From positions 179,611,001 through 179,675,000 of the forward strand of contig NC_091246.1 in the NCBI RefSeq assembly GCF_042477335.2: DNA of 64,000 bases, written 5' to 3'. Of the stretch, positions 35,348 through 46,358 are shown one piece after another (positions within the stretch are counted from its first letter, which is position 1; each line of letters opens with the position of its first letter). The notes below the pieces were generated by a model, which saw only the letters and a list, made by a program, of their open reading frames with translations, was not told the origin of the DNA and searched no databases. The position numbers were made by a program, and so were the translations under genes. Source of the stretch: Ovis canadensis (Eukaryota; Chordata; Mammalia; Artiodactyla; Bovidae).

Positions 35348-36076
35348 AGCTGGGTATTGTTTTTGCTTTGGCTCTATTTCTTATTTCTTTCTGGAGTTAT
35401 TTCCCCACTGATCTCCAGTAGCATATTGGGCACCTACCAACCTTGGGGAGTTCCTCTTTCAGCATCCTGTCATTTTTCCTTTTCATACTGTTCATGGGGT
35501 TCTCAAGGCAAAAAAACTGAAGTGGTTTGCCATCCCTTCTCCAGTGGACCACATTCTGTCAGACCGCTCCACCATGACCTGCCCGAGAGGAGCTATCCCA
35601 CATCGGAGGACAGGGGCAGAAGCCAGGAGGACCCCATGCCCAAGTAGCGGCATCCAAGAAGAGCTAACCCAGGTCTGAGGTCAGGGGCGGCAGCTGAGCG
35701 GAGCTACCTGGTGTCCGAGGTCAGGGACAGAAGTCAGGAGGACCCCATGCCTGAAGGGCCGCAGCCAAGAGGAGCTACCCCACATCCAAGAAGCGGTGGC
35801 TTTGCTGTTGCAGGAGGGCCTAGAGGAGCTACTCCACATTCAAGGTCAGGAGGGGCAGCCATGAGGAGATACCCCTTGTCCAAGGTAAGGAGCAGCGGCT
35901 GCACTTTGCTGGAGCAGCTGTGAAGAGATACCCCACGTCCAAGGTAAGAGAAACCCAAGTAAGATGGTAGGTGTTGCAAGAGGGCATCAGAAGGCAGACA
36001 CACTGAAAGTAGTTGATAGCTAACTTTAGACCAAATCATTCTATGGTCATGATACATACTGTGTATATATTGACAT

Positions 36077-36149
36077 GGGGCTTCACTGGTGGCTCAGACA
36101 GTAAGGAATTTGCCTGCAGTGTAGGAGACACAGGTTCAATCCTTGGGAT
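36077..36149 (+). mobile_element. tRNA-like SINE head fragment
   Basis: gggcttcactggtggctcag, cctgcagtgtaggagaca and caggttcaatccttggg form the head of a Bov-tA-type SINE without its Bov-A body. The 10-mer atgatacata occurs at 36049-36058 and 36150-36159, but 18 bases separate the left copy from the head, so it is not a clean TSD. Confidence 0.75.
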
Positions 36150-36164
36150 ATGATACATAACTTC

Positions 36165-36722
36165 TGTGACATAGGCATGCTGATACACTGCTGCTAGGGG
36201 AATAAGTAGATACAACATTTTTGAAAGGCAATTTGGTAAAATGAATCAAAACTTTGTAATTTTCACATCATTCATCCCAGAAATTCCAGATCTAAGGGTT
36301 GATTCTAAAGAAATATTTGGATGAAAAGCCCATAGAATTTTGTACAAGGATATTTATTATGCCTTTAATTGCAATAATCCAAAATTGGAAGAAATCTAAA
36401 TATCTAATAATCATGTATGATTAAACAATAATGGCACATTATTTGATGGGTAATAATGTATCCATTAAAAGTGATTATGTTATTATATATTCATTAGCAT
36501 GGGGAGATATTCATAATATAATGATAAAGTTAAAATCAGAAAAAAAAAGAATACACAATATAATCAAAAAATTTTATGTGCATACATGACTGGAAAGAAA
36601 TTTACTAAAATACAACAGGGTAATAATTTAATCACCTTTTCTTTGTATGGATGGTTAATTTAGAGATGGTTTTTAAATTTTTCTTTCTCATTTTTTTTCA
36701 AGTTTGTCTAAAAGAAAAGGCA
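36165..36722 (+). mobile_element. Ancient L1/HAL1-type 3' fragment
   Basis: gaaaggcaatttggtaaaat, ttcatcccagaaattccaga, tttattatgcctttaattgc and aatgtatccattaaaagtga follow late L1 ORF2. The T-rich ttctttctcattttttttca resembles the HAL1/L1M 3' UTR. No frame survives. Confidence 0.7.
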
Positions 36723-37084
36723 CTGCTTTTTTCATCAGAAAAAGGCAATATAGCTAATAAGTACCATACCTAAGGGTAAAGATAAGACTTCTTTATCCAA
36801 TATCAGCAACTGATGAATAGTAAAATTTCACTCCAAAGTCCATGCTCTTTCTGCTATTCTAAGGAAAGAAATGGTAATGAGAGAGACAGTTGAGAAAAGA
36901 GAGAAAAAGAGGTATAAGAAACAGACTCACAGCAAGACTATAACTCTAAAAGTCATTGACTCATTGATTTCTCTCATCTCTAAAACCATCTATTAATGGG
37001 GCCATTACAGGCCCACTAAGTGAATTGCACCTAATCCCTTACCCATCCCTACCTTAGTTGTTTGTTTGTTTTAACTTATCATGC
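36723..37084. other. Unassigned sequence
   Basis: AT-rich, nothing recognised. Confidence 0.45.
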
Positions 37085-37245
37085 TTTGGGGATTTCCAGG
37101 TGGCTCAATAGTAAAGAATCCACCTGCCAGTGTAGGAGACCCCAGAGACTTGGGTTTGATCCCTGGGTTGGAAAGATCCCCTGGAGGAAGAAATGGCAAC
37201 CTGCTCCAGTATTCTTTCCTGGGAAATCCTATGGACAGAGGAGCC
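37085..37245 (+). mobile_element. Bov-tA SINE, 3'-truncated
   Basis: Head ggggatttccaggtggctca with gggtttgatccctggg, then the first part of Bov-A (cccctggaggaagaaatggc, ggacagaggagcctag). The Bov-A end is missing or decayed. Confidence 0.88.
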
Positions 37246-38810
37246 TAGCAAGTCTAACCTTGAGGAATTTATTTGCCTATATTCAAATATAAGAAACAGA
37301 ATTATAAAACTATACCAAAATTTATATTCAACATTTTGACCAGAATGTAATTCATCACATCCTCTTATTCTGTCTGAGGATGCTCAGGAAAATTTTTATT
37401 TGATATCAGCACCTTAAATAGTCATGTTTATACTGAAAAACTGGTTCATTGTTAACTTTCAGTCATTGTAAAATTTGTACTTTATCACGATTCCCTTTTC
37501 ATGTTGACTGTTCCAAAGTTCAGAGTCTTTTATTTAAGCCCCACATCTAAGTAGCATTCAAATTAAATGACATCTGTTCTTATAATAACTTTGTTACTGC
37601 TGCCTCATTTTTAACTAATTTGAATATATATTAAAGTATATGTTAACATATGCAAGTTTGCAGGCCACCGTAAATCCTTTTTAGAATAAGCAGACACTTC
37701 TTATTGTACATTTGTTACATCTCCCAGCCCATATCTGATTTCAGCCCTAGAAGAGTGGATAGCTCCTAGTGTCAAAAATACCTCAAGAGCTGCCCCAGGG
37801 TCATCTCTAAAGAACTGGGAGTTCAAAAGGCTGGAGAGGTGATGCCCCTGGGGGTAGTCATCAAACAGTGAGGAAAGCAAGCTGGTGAATAAAGGTTATG
37901 GTCTTTCATATTTCCAGTGGATAGTTCTGGAAGCAATGAGCTCAATAATGTTTTGCTTGACTTCCTTCCTTTCCTGACTCTGTCTTTGTTCTCTCACTCC
38001 TCTTTTAGGATCAACTCCAAAATAAATCACATGCACCCAGAGCCTACTCTCAAAGCTCTACTTTCAGGGGAACCCAAATCAAAATGGTAGGATAAAATGA
38101 AGGAAGAAGACAAGGAGGCAATGAACAAAGTACCTGATATTTATTAATTCACTGAGGTCAGCTCCCAAGAAATAACAATAAGTTCTTTCTACCCAGACTA
38201 CTGCCTATGAATTCCTTGCCTGAGAAAAATGAATGCATATAAAGTGGTCCCCATTTCTACCAGATGTATATACCACTCTTCCCTCAAATAATAATTTCAA
38301 GACATTTGGGAAAATAGCAGCTACATTTTGATATTTAACCAGACACAGAACTGACAGGTCATGGATATCCCAAATCCATTTCTAACATTTCAGGCATCAG
38401 ATGACAGTGACACTCCACCAGACATACTGCCTTCTTTGGGTGCTTGTTGGAGATATGAGGACTGGGACAGGCAGTGGCAGGGAATCAACCCCACTCCTCA
38501 CCCAATGGGTGGCCTGTATGTGCGGCTGCATGGAATAAACAAATACAGCAGGAAAGATCTCAGAGGCCACAGAGAGACATGTGATCATATGGCATGTGTC
38601 CTACAGAATGACACTGAGGACGCTGGAGAGTTCTGCAGCCTTAGGGGACAAAATGTCCCACTTTACATGCTTCAGGGAACTTCATAATTGCCTTTTATGC
38701 CCCATGTGTGGCAGAGATCCAATCACAATTTGATGAACTAATTTAACCAGATGATTATTGCTCTCTCCCTTTACTGCTCAGTCTTAGAGAGGGGTGATGA
38801 TGGTGCTGGT
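37246..38810. other. About 1.6 kb unassigned
   Basis: No recognised repeat. A 108-codon plus frame at 38361-38687 is the only notable open stretch. It matches no family I know and has no visible splice or promoter support, so I do not call it a gene. Confidence 0.45.
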
Positions 38811-38814
38811 GATG

Positions 38815-38998
38815 ACTGCATGTGTGCTCGGTCCACTGCCATCTATTAAACACACGATCCCCAAACCCCTCATTTTACAATTAAGGAGACAAAAACCCAG
38901 ATAGATTAGTGTCCTGCCCAAGATAAACAGCTGGCCATTGACAATGTTGGAACTTTGTCTCCTAAGCCAATATTTGTTCCATTACTCTCTGCTGCTTC
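38815..38998 (-). repeat. MIR SINE
   Basis: cctcattttacaattaagga, gtcctgcccaagataaacag and ccattactctctgctgcttc follow the reverse complement of MIR. Confidence 0.82.
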
Positions 38999-39311
38999 TA
39001 CACTAATATGCAGATGAGAATTTAACCTTGGGGTTTCCATTGGCAATTCTAAGTAGGCTAAAGGGATAAAAATTATCCCTTCTGCTATTAATTTAAAGGA
39101 AGACAAGACGTTCTCCTAGTCACTCTGAGCTTACACTTCTAAGTGTAAAATAAAGTGTCCCAATTCATGGACATGGTCATCAGCCCTTTAGGAAGGGCCT
39201 GGGTTAGGAGGGTGGGGCTGAAAATGCTTAACCAGTGGCCAATAGCGACCTCTAGGCACAAGTAGGCAATCTTTGCCTCAGTCTGCCTTACAAATGGAAT
39301 TATCATTTTCT
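38999..39311. other. Unassigned sequence
   Basis: Nothing recognised immediately left of BovB copy 8. Confidence 0.4.
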
Positions 39312-39819
39312 ACTGGACATGGAACAACAGACTGGTTTCAAATAGGAAAAGGAGTATGTCAAGGCTGTATATTGTTACAACACTGCTTATTTAACTTATA
39401 TGCAGAGTACATCATGAGAAATGCTGGACTGGAAGAAACACAAGCTTGAATTAAGATTGCCAGGAGAACTATCAATAACCTCAGATATGCAGATGACATC
39501 ACCCTTTTGGCAGAAAGTGAAGAGGAACTAAAAAGCCTCTTGATGAAAGTGAAAGCGGACAGTGAAAAAGTTGGCTTAAAGCTCAACATTCAGAAAACGA
39601 AGATCATGACATCCGGTCCCATCACTTCATGGAAATAGACAGGGAAACAGTGGAAACAGTGTCAGATTTTATTTTGGGGGGCTCCAAAATCACTGCAGAT
39701 GGTGACTGCAGCCATGAAATTAAAAGACGCTTACTCCTTGGAAGAAAAGTCATGACCAACCTAGATAGCATATTCAAAAGCCGAGACATTCCTTTGCCAA
39801 CTAAGGTTCGTCTAGTAAG

Positions 39820-41262
39820 TTCAGTTCAGTGCAGTTAGTTCAGTTCGCTCAGTCGTGTCCAACTCTTTGCGACCCAATGAATCGCAGCACGCCAGGCCTC
39901 CCTGTCCATCACCATCTCCCGGAGTTCATTCAGACTCATGTCCATCAAGTCCGTGATGCCATCCAGCCATCTCATCCTCTGTCGTCCCCTTCTCCTCCTG
40001 CCCCCAATCCCTCCCAGCATCAGAGTCTTTTCCAATGAGTCAACTCTTCGCATGAGGTGGCCAAAGTACTGGAGTTTCAGCTTCAGCATCATTCTTTCCA
40101 AAGAAATCCCAGGGCTGATCTCCTTCAGAATGGACTGGTTGGATCTCCTTGGAGTCCAAGGGACTCTCAAGAGTCTTCTCCAACACCACAGTTCAAAAGC
40201 ATCAATTCTTCAATGCTCAGCCTTCTTCACAGTCCAACTCTCACATCCATACATGACCGCAGGAAAAACCATAGCCTTGACTAGACGGACCTTAGTCGGC
40301 AAAGTACTGTCCCTGCTTTTGAATATGCTATCTAGGTTGGTCGTAACTTTTCTTCCAAAGAGTAAGCATCTTTTAATTTAATGGCTGCAGTCACCATCTG
40401 CAGTGATTTTGGAGCCCCCCAAAATAAAGTCTGACACTGTTTCTACTGTTTCCCCATCTATTTCCCATGAAGTGATGGGACCGGATGCCATGATCTTCGT
40501 TTTCTGAATGTTGAGCTTTAAGCCAACTTTTTCACTCTCTTCTTTCACTTTCATCAAGAGGCTTTTTAGTTCCTCTTCACTTTCTGCCATAAGGGTGGTG
40601 TCATCTGCATATCTGAGCTGATTGATATTACTCCCGGCAATCTTGATTCCAGATTGTGTTTCTTCCAGTCCAGCATTTCTCATGATGTACTCTGCATATA
40701 AGTTAAATAAGCAGGGTGACAATATACAGCCTTGACGTACACCTTTTCCTATTTGGAACCAGTCTGTTGTTCCATGTCTAGTTCTAACTGTTGCTTCCTG
40801 ACCTGCATACAGGTTTCTCAAGAGGCAGGTTAGGTGGTCTGGTATTCCCATCTCTTTCAGAATTTTCCACAGTTGATTGTGATCCACACAGTCAAAGGCT
40901 TTGCCATAGTCAATAAAGCAGAAGTAGATGTTTTTCTGGAACTCTCTAGCTTTTCTCATGATCCAGCAGATGTTGGCAATTTGATCTCTGGTTCCTCTGC
41001 CTTTTCTAAAACCAGCTTGAACATCAGGGAGTTCACGGTTCATGTATTGCTGAAGCCTGGCTTGGAAAATTTTGAGCATTACTTTACTAGCATGTGAGAT
41101 GAGTGCAATTGTGTGGTAGTTTGAGCATTCTTTAGCGTGGCCTTTCTTTGGGATTGGAATGAAAACCGACCTTTTCCAGTCCTGTGGCCACTGCTGAGTT
41201 TTTCAAATTTGTTGGCATATTGAGTGCAGCACTTTCACAGCATCATCTTTCAGGATTTGAAA
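39820..41262 (-). mobile_element. BovB LINE (copy 9) inserted in copy 8
   Basis: Minus-strand BovB whose terminus begins in tcagttcagtgcagttagtt and whose 5' truncation lies at caggatttgaaa. It sits at tctag/taag in copy 8. Flanks tagtaag (39813-39819) and tagttag (41263-41269) match at 6 of 7, giving a short TSD. Together with copy 8 it forms inverted repeats around a loop. Confidence 0.93.
40378..41079 (-). pseudogene. BovB ORF2 remnant with both RT catalytic motifs
   Basis: A 233-codon minus frame covering fingers and palm of the RT. QAGFRKGRGTRDQI lies at about 21-34. FIDYGKAFD, the motif with the first catalytic Asp, is at 55-63. RQGCILSPCLF follows, and YADD is at 157-160. It ends at a shift near 40380, after which the C-terminal region continues in another frame (40170-39835, 111 codons). 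The N-terminus is missing through truncation. Key residues are intact but the protein is incomplete. Confidence 0.9.
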
Positions 41263-41710
41263 TAGTTAGGCTATGGTTTTTCCAGCAGTCATGTATGGAT
41301 GTGAGAGTTGGACTGTGAAGAAGGCTAAGTGCCGAAGAATTGATGCTTTTGAACTGTGGTGTTGAAGAAGACTCTTGAGAGTCCCTTGGACTCCAAGGAG
41401 GTCCAACCAGTCCATTCTGAAGGAGATCAGCCCTGGGATTTCTTTGGAAGGAATGATGCTAAAGCTGAAACTCCAGTACTTTGGACATCTCATGCAATGA
41501 GTTGACTCATTGGAAAAGACTCTGATGCTGGGAGGGATTGAGGGCAGGAGGAGAAGGGGACGACAGAGGATGAGATGGCTGGATGGCATCACAGACTCGA
41601 TGGACATGAGTCTGAATGAACTCCGGGAGATGGTGATGGACAGGGAGGCCTGGCATGCTGCAATTCATGGGGTCGCAGAGTCAGACACGACTGAGCAACT
41701 GAACTGAACT

Positions 41711-44700
41711 GATTGTCCCATGCCATGAAATCAGTGGAAGAACTATCTTAACAGGTTTTTTGAATATCTAGAAAGTCTCAATAAAGTCTAAGCATGAAAA
41801 AGTTTAATTTTTCTCCCCAGCCACTGCCTTCTCCCTTCTCTGTCACATCACCCAGTGATGACAGTTGAGATTGAGCCAAAAACTTTCTAGGCACGTTTAT
41901 CTACAAAAGAACTAGCGCTATTCTGGAATTGACTCCTCTTTTAAATTTAAAAAAAGTAAGTACAGTTCAGTATAAATTCAAACTTTAATCCCACATGCTA
42001 TTTAAAGCTTCCAACCTGCTCTTTGCTCAGTCCCAATCCTTGGGTAAAGATCAGACTTTTTCTCTTCCTCCATCTCTTCTCTCCTTTTCTGACTCTTACT
42101 GGGCATGGTGACTAGAAGAAAAGTAATAAGGACTTTATATATAACCATGCCATTGTTCTGATTCCCTATGGGCAGACTACCAATGCCCCCAGGGGGCAGA
42201 GGTACTTCAGTGCTGGCTTTGCTATGGATTGAAAGAGTGATTTCTTTGGGGACCTTTTCCTAGTTCCCTCACAAGATGACACAGTCTCTGGATGACCTCT
42301 TTAATATTTTCCTCCACTCCTACCCCAGGTGGTGCACCTGATGTATCTTATCCTGCTCCCATAGTCTGGCAGGGAACCATATGAAGGTCTAATCCAGCAC
42401 TTTCTGCAATAAGCAGAGAAAACTCACTCATCCTTAGAGTCAAATGTGGCATGCAGGCCACCCCAATATTGCCCTCTCCCATCTTCTTGCCAATATGACT
42501 GCTCCAGACAACATCTGGACATCAGGACTCTCCAGGCAGTAGGGAGAAGTGGTTCAGCTCTCACATGCCCTCTAGGATACATACCAGGTGGCAGAGACCT
42601 TTCTCACTCTATCACACTCTTCCCCGAAGGTGGCCAAGAGTAGACGCATGGATTCTCCACGTGAACCCAACTAGATGGGAATGGGAGTGCTAGTCTCCTC
42701 TTCTTGTGGGCACTCCATAATCTCAACAAACAGCACTCTCATTTGACTTGGGAGAAAAGCTCCTTCAAAGAGTAGAGAGTAAATGCCTCCCCAAAGTCTA
42801 TAACCCACAACTCATATCCTTCCCACAGTCCAGGCTGCTTCCTACACAGGATAAGGAAGCACCATGGTTTCTGTCAACTTTCTGTGTTGTCTTTTAGGGT
42901 CAGGGGGCAATGTCCATTGCTCTCTTTGGAATACAGTGTTATTTTTTGCCTGTTATTCTAAATGTTGAAGTTTTATATAAAATTTATATAAAATTGTGAC
43001 ATAAACATAATGCCAATGAGCAAAAATTTCACACAGAATTTACAAATCCACAAAAGGGGACATGCCGTCTAAAAGTTACCATTAAAGTAAAACAAAAATA
43101 TATAAAGAGAAATGATAAGAATCAGATAAAACAGATAATATTCTTGGTCAAATGCAGCTATCCAGAAAAAGGTTTACCAGTGGTTCATGGACCCAAACAG
43201 AGGCATGGACCTGCTTGGTCTGATCTTCACCCTGACCACGTCCCTTCACCTTTCTTGCTCCAGTTGCCAGGCATCTGTAAGCACCACTTCCGCTCCCAGT
43301 ATTTGATTCAAGTGCTGCAGACTTTAATTTTCACCTTAAACATGCTTCTGTAGCTCAAACTTGGCAACTTTTCACCATTATCTGTCCTCTGCTTCTGGGC
43401 ACTAATCCCTGCCCCAGCCCCAGTCCCATGGGACTGGTCAGCTCAGACATCACCCCCACATCTCACCACAGGACCCTCCTGGTCTCTACAAGACAGCTGA
43501 TTCTTGCTTTTCTCTATAGATCAGCTCCAAAATTAGAGTTAGGAAAAAGAGGGACAGACAGACCAGAGTTACAATAGCCAACAAAGTAGCTTCTGTCTGA
43601 AACACTCTGGGTGAAAAAAGAAATTTACTGACTGATATCAACCCACAAAGTCTAATGGCTCCAAATATTCACCATATTCACATGACTATAGAACACAGTT
43701 AAGCGCTTGCCACTGATCTTGTGAATCAATTTTAAAAGCTGGTTGTCTGAGTCAGTTTGACTTCTTGGTTGCTTATCTATTCTCAATCATCAGGTGCTCT
43801 GGCCTCTAACACATGGGAATAAAGGTGAAGCAACTGCTTTGTGATCTTATTTTGTGCCCGGGCCTGGAGCCGGCGCTGTGCATGTCCTCTCAAAGGGACT
43901 GGTAGATGAGTCCTCTTTTTCATCCCCCCTCAACTTAAAGCCATTTTCACCTTTCAAGTATCTTAGATGTTTTATACTAATGTTCAGGCCTCATCAGAAA
44001 CACAATGCCAACTTTAATTTTGGGGTTGTTGAGCCCAGCACCAGGAGTTAAGACAAGAGGGTGGCTTTGAATCATGTTTTATTTATGCAGAGAAATAAAA
44101 ATACACTCATGTGAGTGAAAAGTGAGATGCAGCGTGAGGCAGTGCATTTTTACAAGGCAACTGAAAGCCTTGATTTACTCCCCACTCACTAAAACTTTAT
44201 AGCTTCCTCATCAAATGAGACAGGTTGCTCTCTGTCTCTTAGGTGGTAAATATGGTTAATGTGCTGAGCCACGGTGCACCCACTCTGAGGCTGTTTATTA
44301 GAAGTGGGAGTTATTTAGTGACTCTTTTCTTTGTCGCAGAGATGAGTCCCTGAGAGATCACTGAGGCCCTGGAAATGCTCAGCCTGACACACAGTTGCTG
44401 GGAATCCTACTGGATAACAATGGATGTAAGAAGAGGTACAGAAGAAATTTCTCACTTCTGGAATCCTTCCCTATTCTGGAGATAGAATATCCTTGAGCTT
44501 TCCATGGCAAAGAACTAATTATTTATTTTAGTTTACTAATGTCTTTGGAGTCCACACAGGTGGGGCACAAGAGCAGTAGTAAGGAAGAAGAGAGAAGTGA
44601 TTTTAGCTATTACCCACAGTGTGGCTTTGGGCAACTGGTTGTATTATTAGAAATGCCTGGGTCAACTTGAAGTTTAGAAAAAGGCCCAAGGGACATACAG

Positions 44701-44730
44701 AACTATCAGAGTTTTAGGGATTCCATGATT
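41711..44730. other. About 3 kb, largest repeat-poor interval
   Basis: I could not assign any part of this 3-kb interval to a repeat family. Frames are short (at most 69 codons: 42446-42643, 43144-43353, 43854-44051) and lack recognisable domains. If the window holds a host exon or conserved noncoding element, this interval and 29.9-31.9 kb are the places to test. Confidence 0.45.
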
Positions 44731-44814
44731 CAGGGTGGTGCTGTCCAGTATAATGTGTGCCACAACAGAAGTTTTAAATTTTCTAGAGGCTACATTAAAA
44801 AAAAAATAAAAGCA

Positions 44815-45050
44815 AAATAGATGGCCAGTGCAAGTTTGATGCATGAAGCAGGGTACTCAACGCTGGTGCTCTGGGACAACCCACAGGGATGGGGTAGGGA
44901 GGGAGATGGAAGCGGGGTTCAAGATGGGGAGACCCATGGGCACATGCACACCCATGGCTGATTCCGTCAATGTATGGTAAAAACCACCACAACATTGTAA
45001 AGCAATTAGCCTCCAATTAAATAAATAACTTAATTTTTTTAAAAAAAGTA
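44815..45050 (+). mobile_element. Bovine L1 3' end inside hAT element
   Basis: ggatggggtagggagggaga, acacccatggctgattccgt and aattagcctccaattaaata are the end of a relatively young bovine L1, finishing in A/T-rich sequence. The A-rich target makes the exact TSD ambiguous. Confidence 0.88.
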
Positions 45051-45165
45051 AAAATAAAGTTGGAATTAACTTTAATTTTATTTTCTTTAACCCAATATAT
45101 TTTCATATTGACATGTAGTCAGTGTAAAAAGTTATTTAGGAAACATTTTACATTTCTTTCCATAC

Positions 45166-45538
45166 TGTTATGGACTGCCTGATTGTCTCCTCCCAAATTC
45201 ATACCTTAAATGCTAACTTCCAGTGGGATGGTATTAAGGGTCAGGGCTTTTGAGAGGTGATTAAGCTTATATGGTGTCATGAGGGTGGAGCCTCCAAAAT
45301 GGGATTAGTGTCTTTAAAAGAAGAGAAAAAGAGATCAGAGTTTATTCTACAAGTCATGTGAAGATACAGCGAGAAGGAGGTGGTCCACAGGCAGGAAGCA
45401 GGTTTTTATCAAACACCAGATCTGCCAGCACCCTAATCTTGGGCTTCACAACCTCCAGAACTGTGAAAAATAAGTGCTTGTTGTTTAAGCCACTCAGTCT
45501 ATGGTAATAAGTTATAGCAGCCTAAACAGAGTAAGACA
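45166..45538 (+). mobile_element. MLT1-type MaLR LTR inside hAT element
   Basis: Starts tgttatggactgcctgattg. Landmarks are gtgattaagcttatatggtg, cctccagaactgtgaaaaat, tgtttaagccactcagtcta and agcagcctaaacagagtaag. It ends at agaca (45538). Flanks atac and ttac may be the eroded 5-bp duplication. An old solitary LTR without internal genes. Confidence 0.9.
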
Positions 45539-45667
45539 TTACCAAGTGTTCAAAATTGGGAGTGTACTACACAACCTCCAGACTGTCTCAATATGGACTA
45601 GCCACACTTCAAGTAACCAGATGTGGCTAGTAACTGCCACACTGGGCAGGGTGGCTCCAGGGCAAGG

Positions 45668-45765
45668 CTGCTCAAACTTTAATGTCCATAGAAGAACCGA
45701 AGTACCTTGTTAAAATGCTACTTCTGATTTCATAAATCAGGCTAGATCCTGATATTCTGACTTCT
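45668..45765 (+). mobile_element. MER5A-like hAT fragment
   Basis: tgctcaaactttaatgtcca, accttgttaaaatgctactt and gatttcataaatcaggctag echo the MER5A-type consensus. It stops where BovB copy 10 begins, and its other half is not found on the far side. Confidence 0.5.
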
Positions 45766-46358
45766 TGAAGCTTTCAGTTCAGTTCAGTCCAGTCGCTCAG
45801 TTGTGTCCCACTCTTTCCAACTCCATGAATCACAGCACGCCAGGCCTCCCTGTCCATCACCAACACCCAGAGTTCACTCAAACTCATGTCCATCGAGTTG
45901 GTGATGCCATTCAGCCATTTCATCCTCTGTCATCCCCTTCTCCTCCTGCCCCCAATCTCTCCCATCATCAGGGTCTTTTCCTCTTCGCATGAGGTGGCCA
46001 AAGTGTTGGAGTTTCAGCTTTAACATCATTCCTTCCAATGAACACCCAGGACTAATCTTTAGGATGGACTCCTTGCATCTTTAGGTTGGATCTCCTTGCA
46101 GTCCAATGGACTCTCAAGAGTCTTCTCCAACACTACTGTTCAAAAGCATCAATTCTTTGGCACTCAGCATCCTTCACAGACCAACTCTCACATCCATACA
46201 TGACCACAGGAAAAACCATAGCCTTGACTAGACGGACCTTAGTCGGCAAAGTAATGTCTCTGCTTTTCAATATGCGGTTGGTCATAACTTTTCACCATCT
46301 GCAGTGATTTTGGAGCCCCCAAAAATAAAGTCTGACACTGTTTCCATTGTGTCCTTAT

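Larger units (their letters stand above)
32460..36009 (-). mobile_element. Near-complete BovB LINE with inverted 5' end (copy 7)
   Basis: The most complete BovB here. Minus-strand order from the right is: ORF start region and APE-type endonuclease (35580-34600), linker, reverse transcriptase (34135-33166), C-terminal region, and 3' end at 32460. The last 430 bp on the right (about 35583-36009) are 5' UTR but in plus orientation, opposite to the rest. The whole unit, inversion included, is flanked by a perfect 13-bp TSD, tagttgatagcta, at 32447-32459 and 36010-36022. ORF2 is broken by several shifts and stops. Confidence 0.95.
39312..41710 (+). mobile_element. BovB LINE (copy 8) split by another BovB
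   Basis: Plus-strand BovB from the RT core (actggacatggaacaacaga) to 39819, resuming at 41263 (ggctatggtttttccagcag) and finishing at the natural terminus (gagcaactgaactgaactga, about 41710). The two pieces are consecutive in the element. The RT box is damaged: the text at 39487-39507 reads YADDITLL-like, and the frame is interrupted soon after. The insert at the break is BovB copy 9. Confidence 0.94.
44739..45646 (+). mobile_element. hAT-type DNA transposon remnant, split twice
   Basis: Left end tgctgtccagtataatgtgt and aaattttctagaggctacat; middle ctttaacccaatatattttc and catgtagtcagtgtaaaaag; right end ggactagccacacttcaagt and ccagatgtggctagtaactg. These match a hAT-Charlie-like non-autonomous family with gctgtccaatag-type ends. 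Exact 8-bp flanks cagggtgg (44731-44738, 45647-45654) fit hAT target duplication. It is interrupted by an L1 end and an MLT1 LTR. The subfamily name is uncertain. Confidence 0.78.

Noticed and set aside
36049..36159. atgatacata pair as the TSD of the SINE head at 36077
   Set aside because: The left copy is separated from the element by 18 bases, so it does not abut it as a TSD should.
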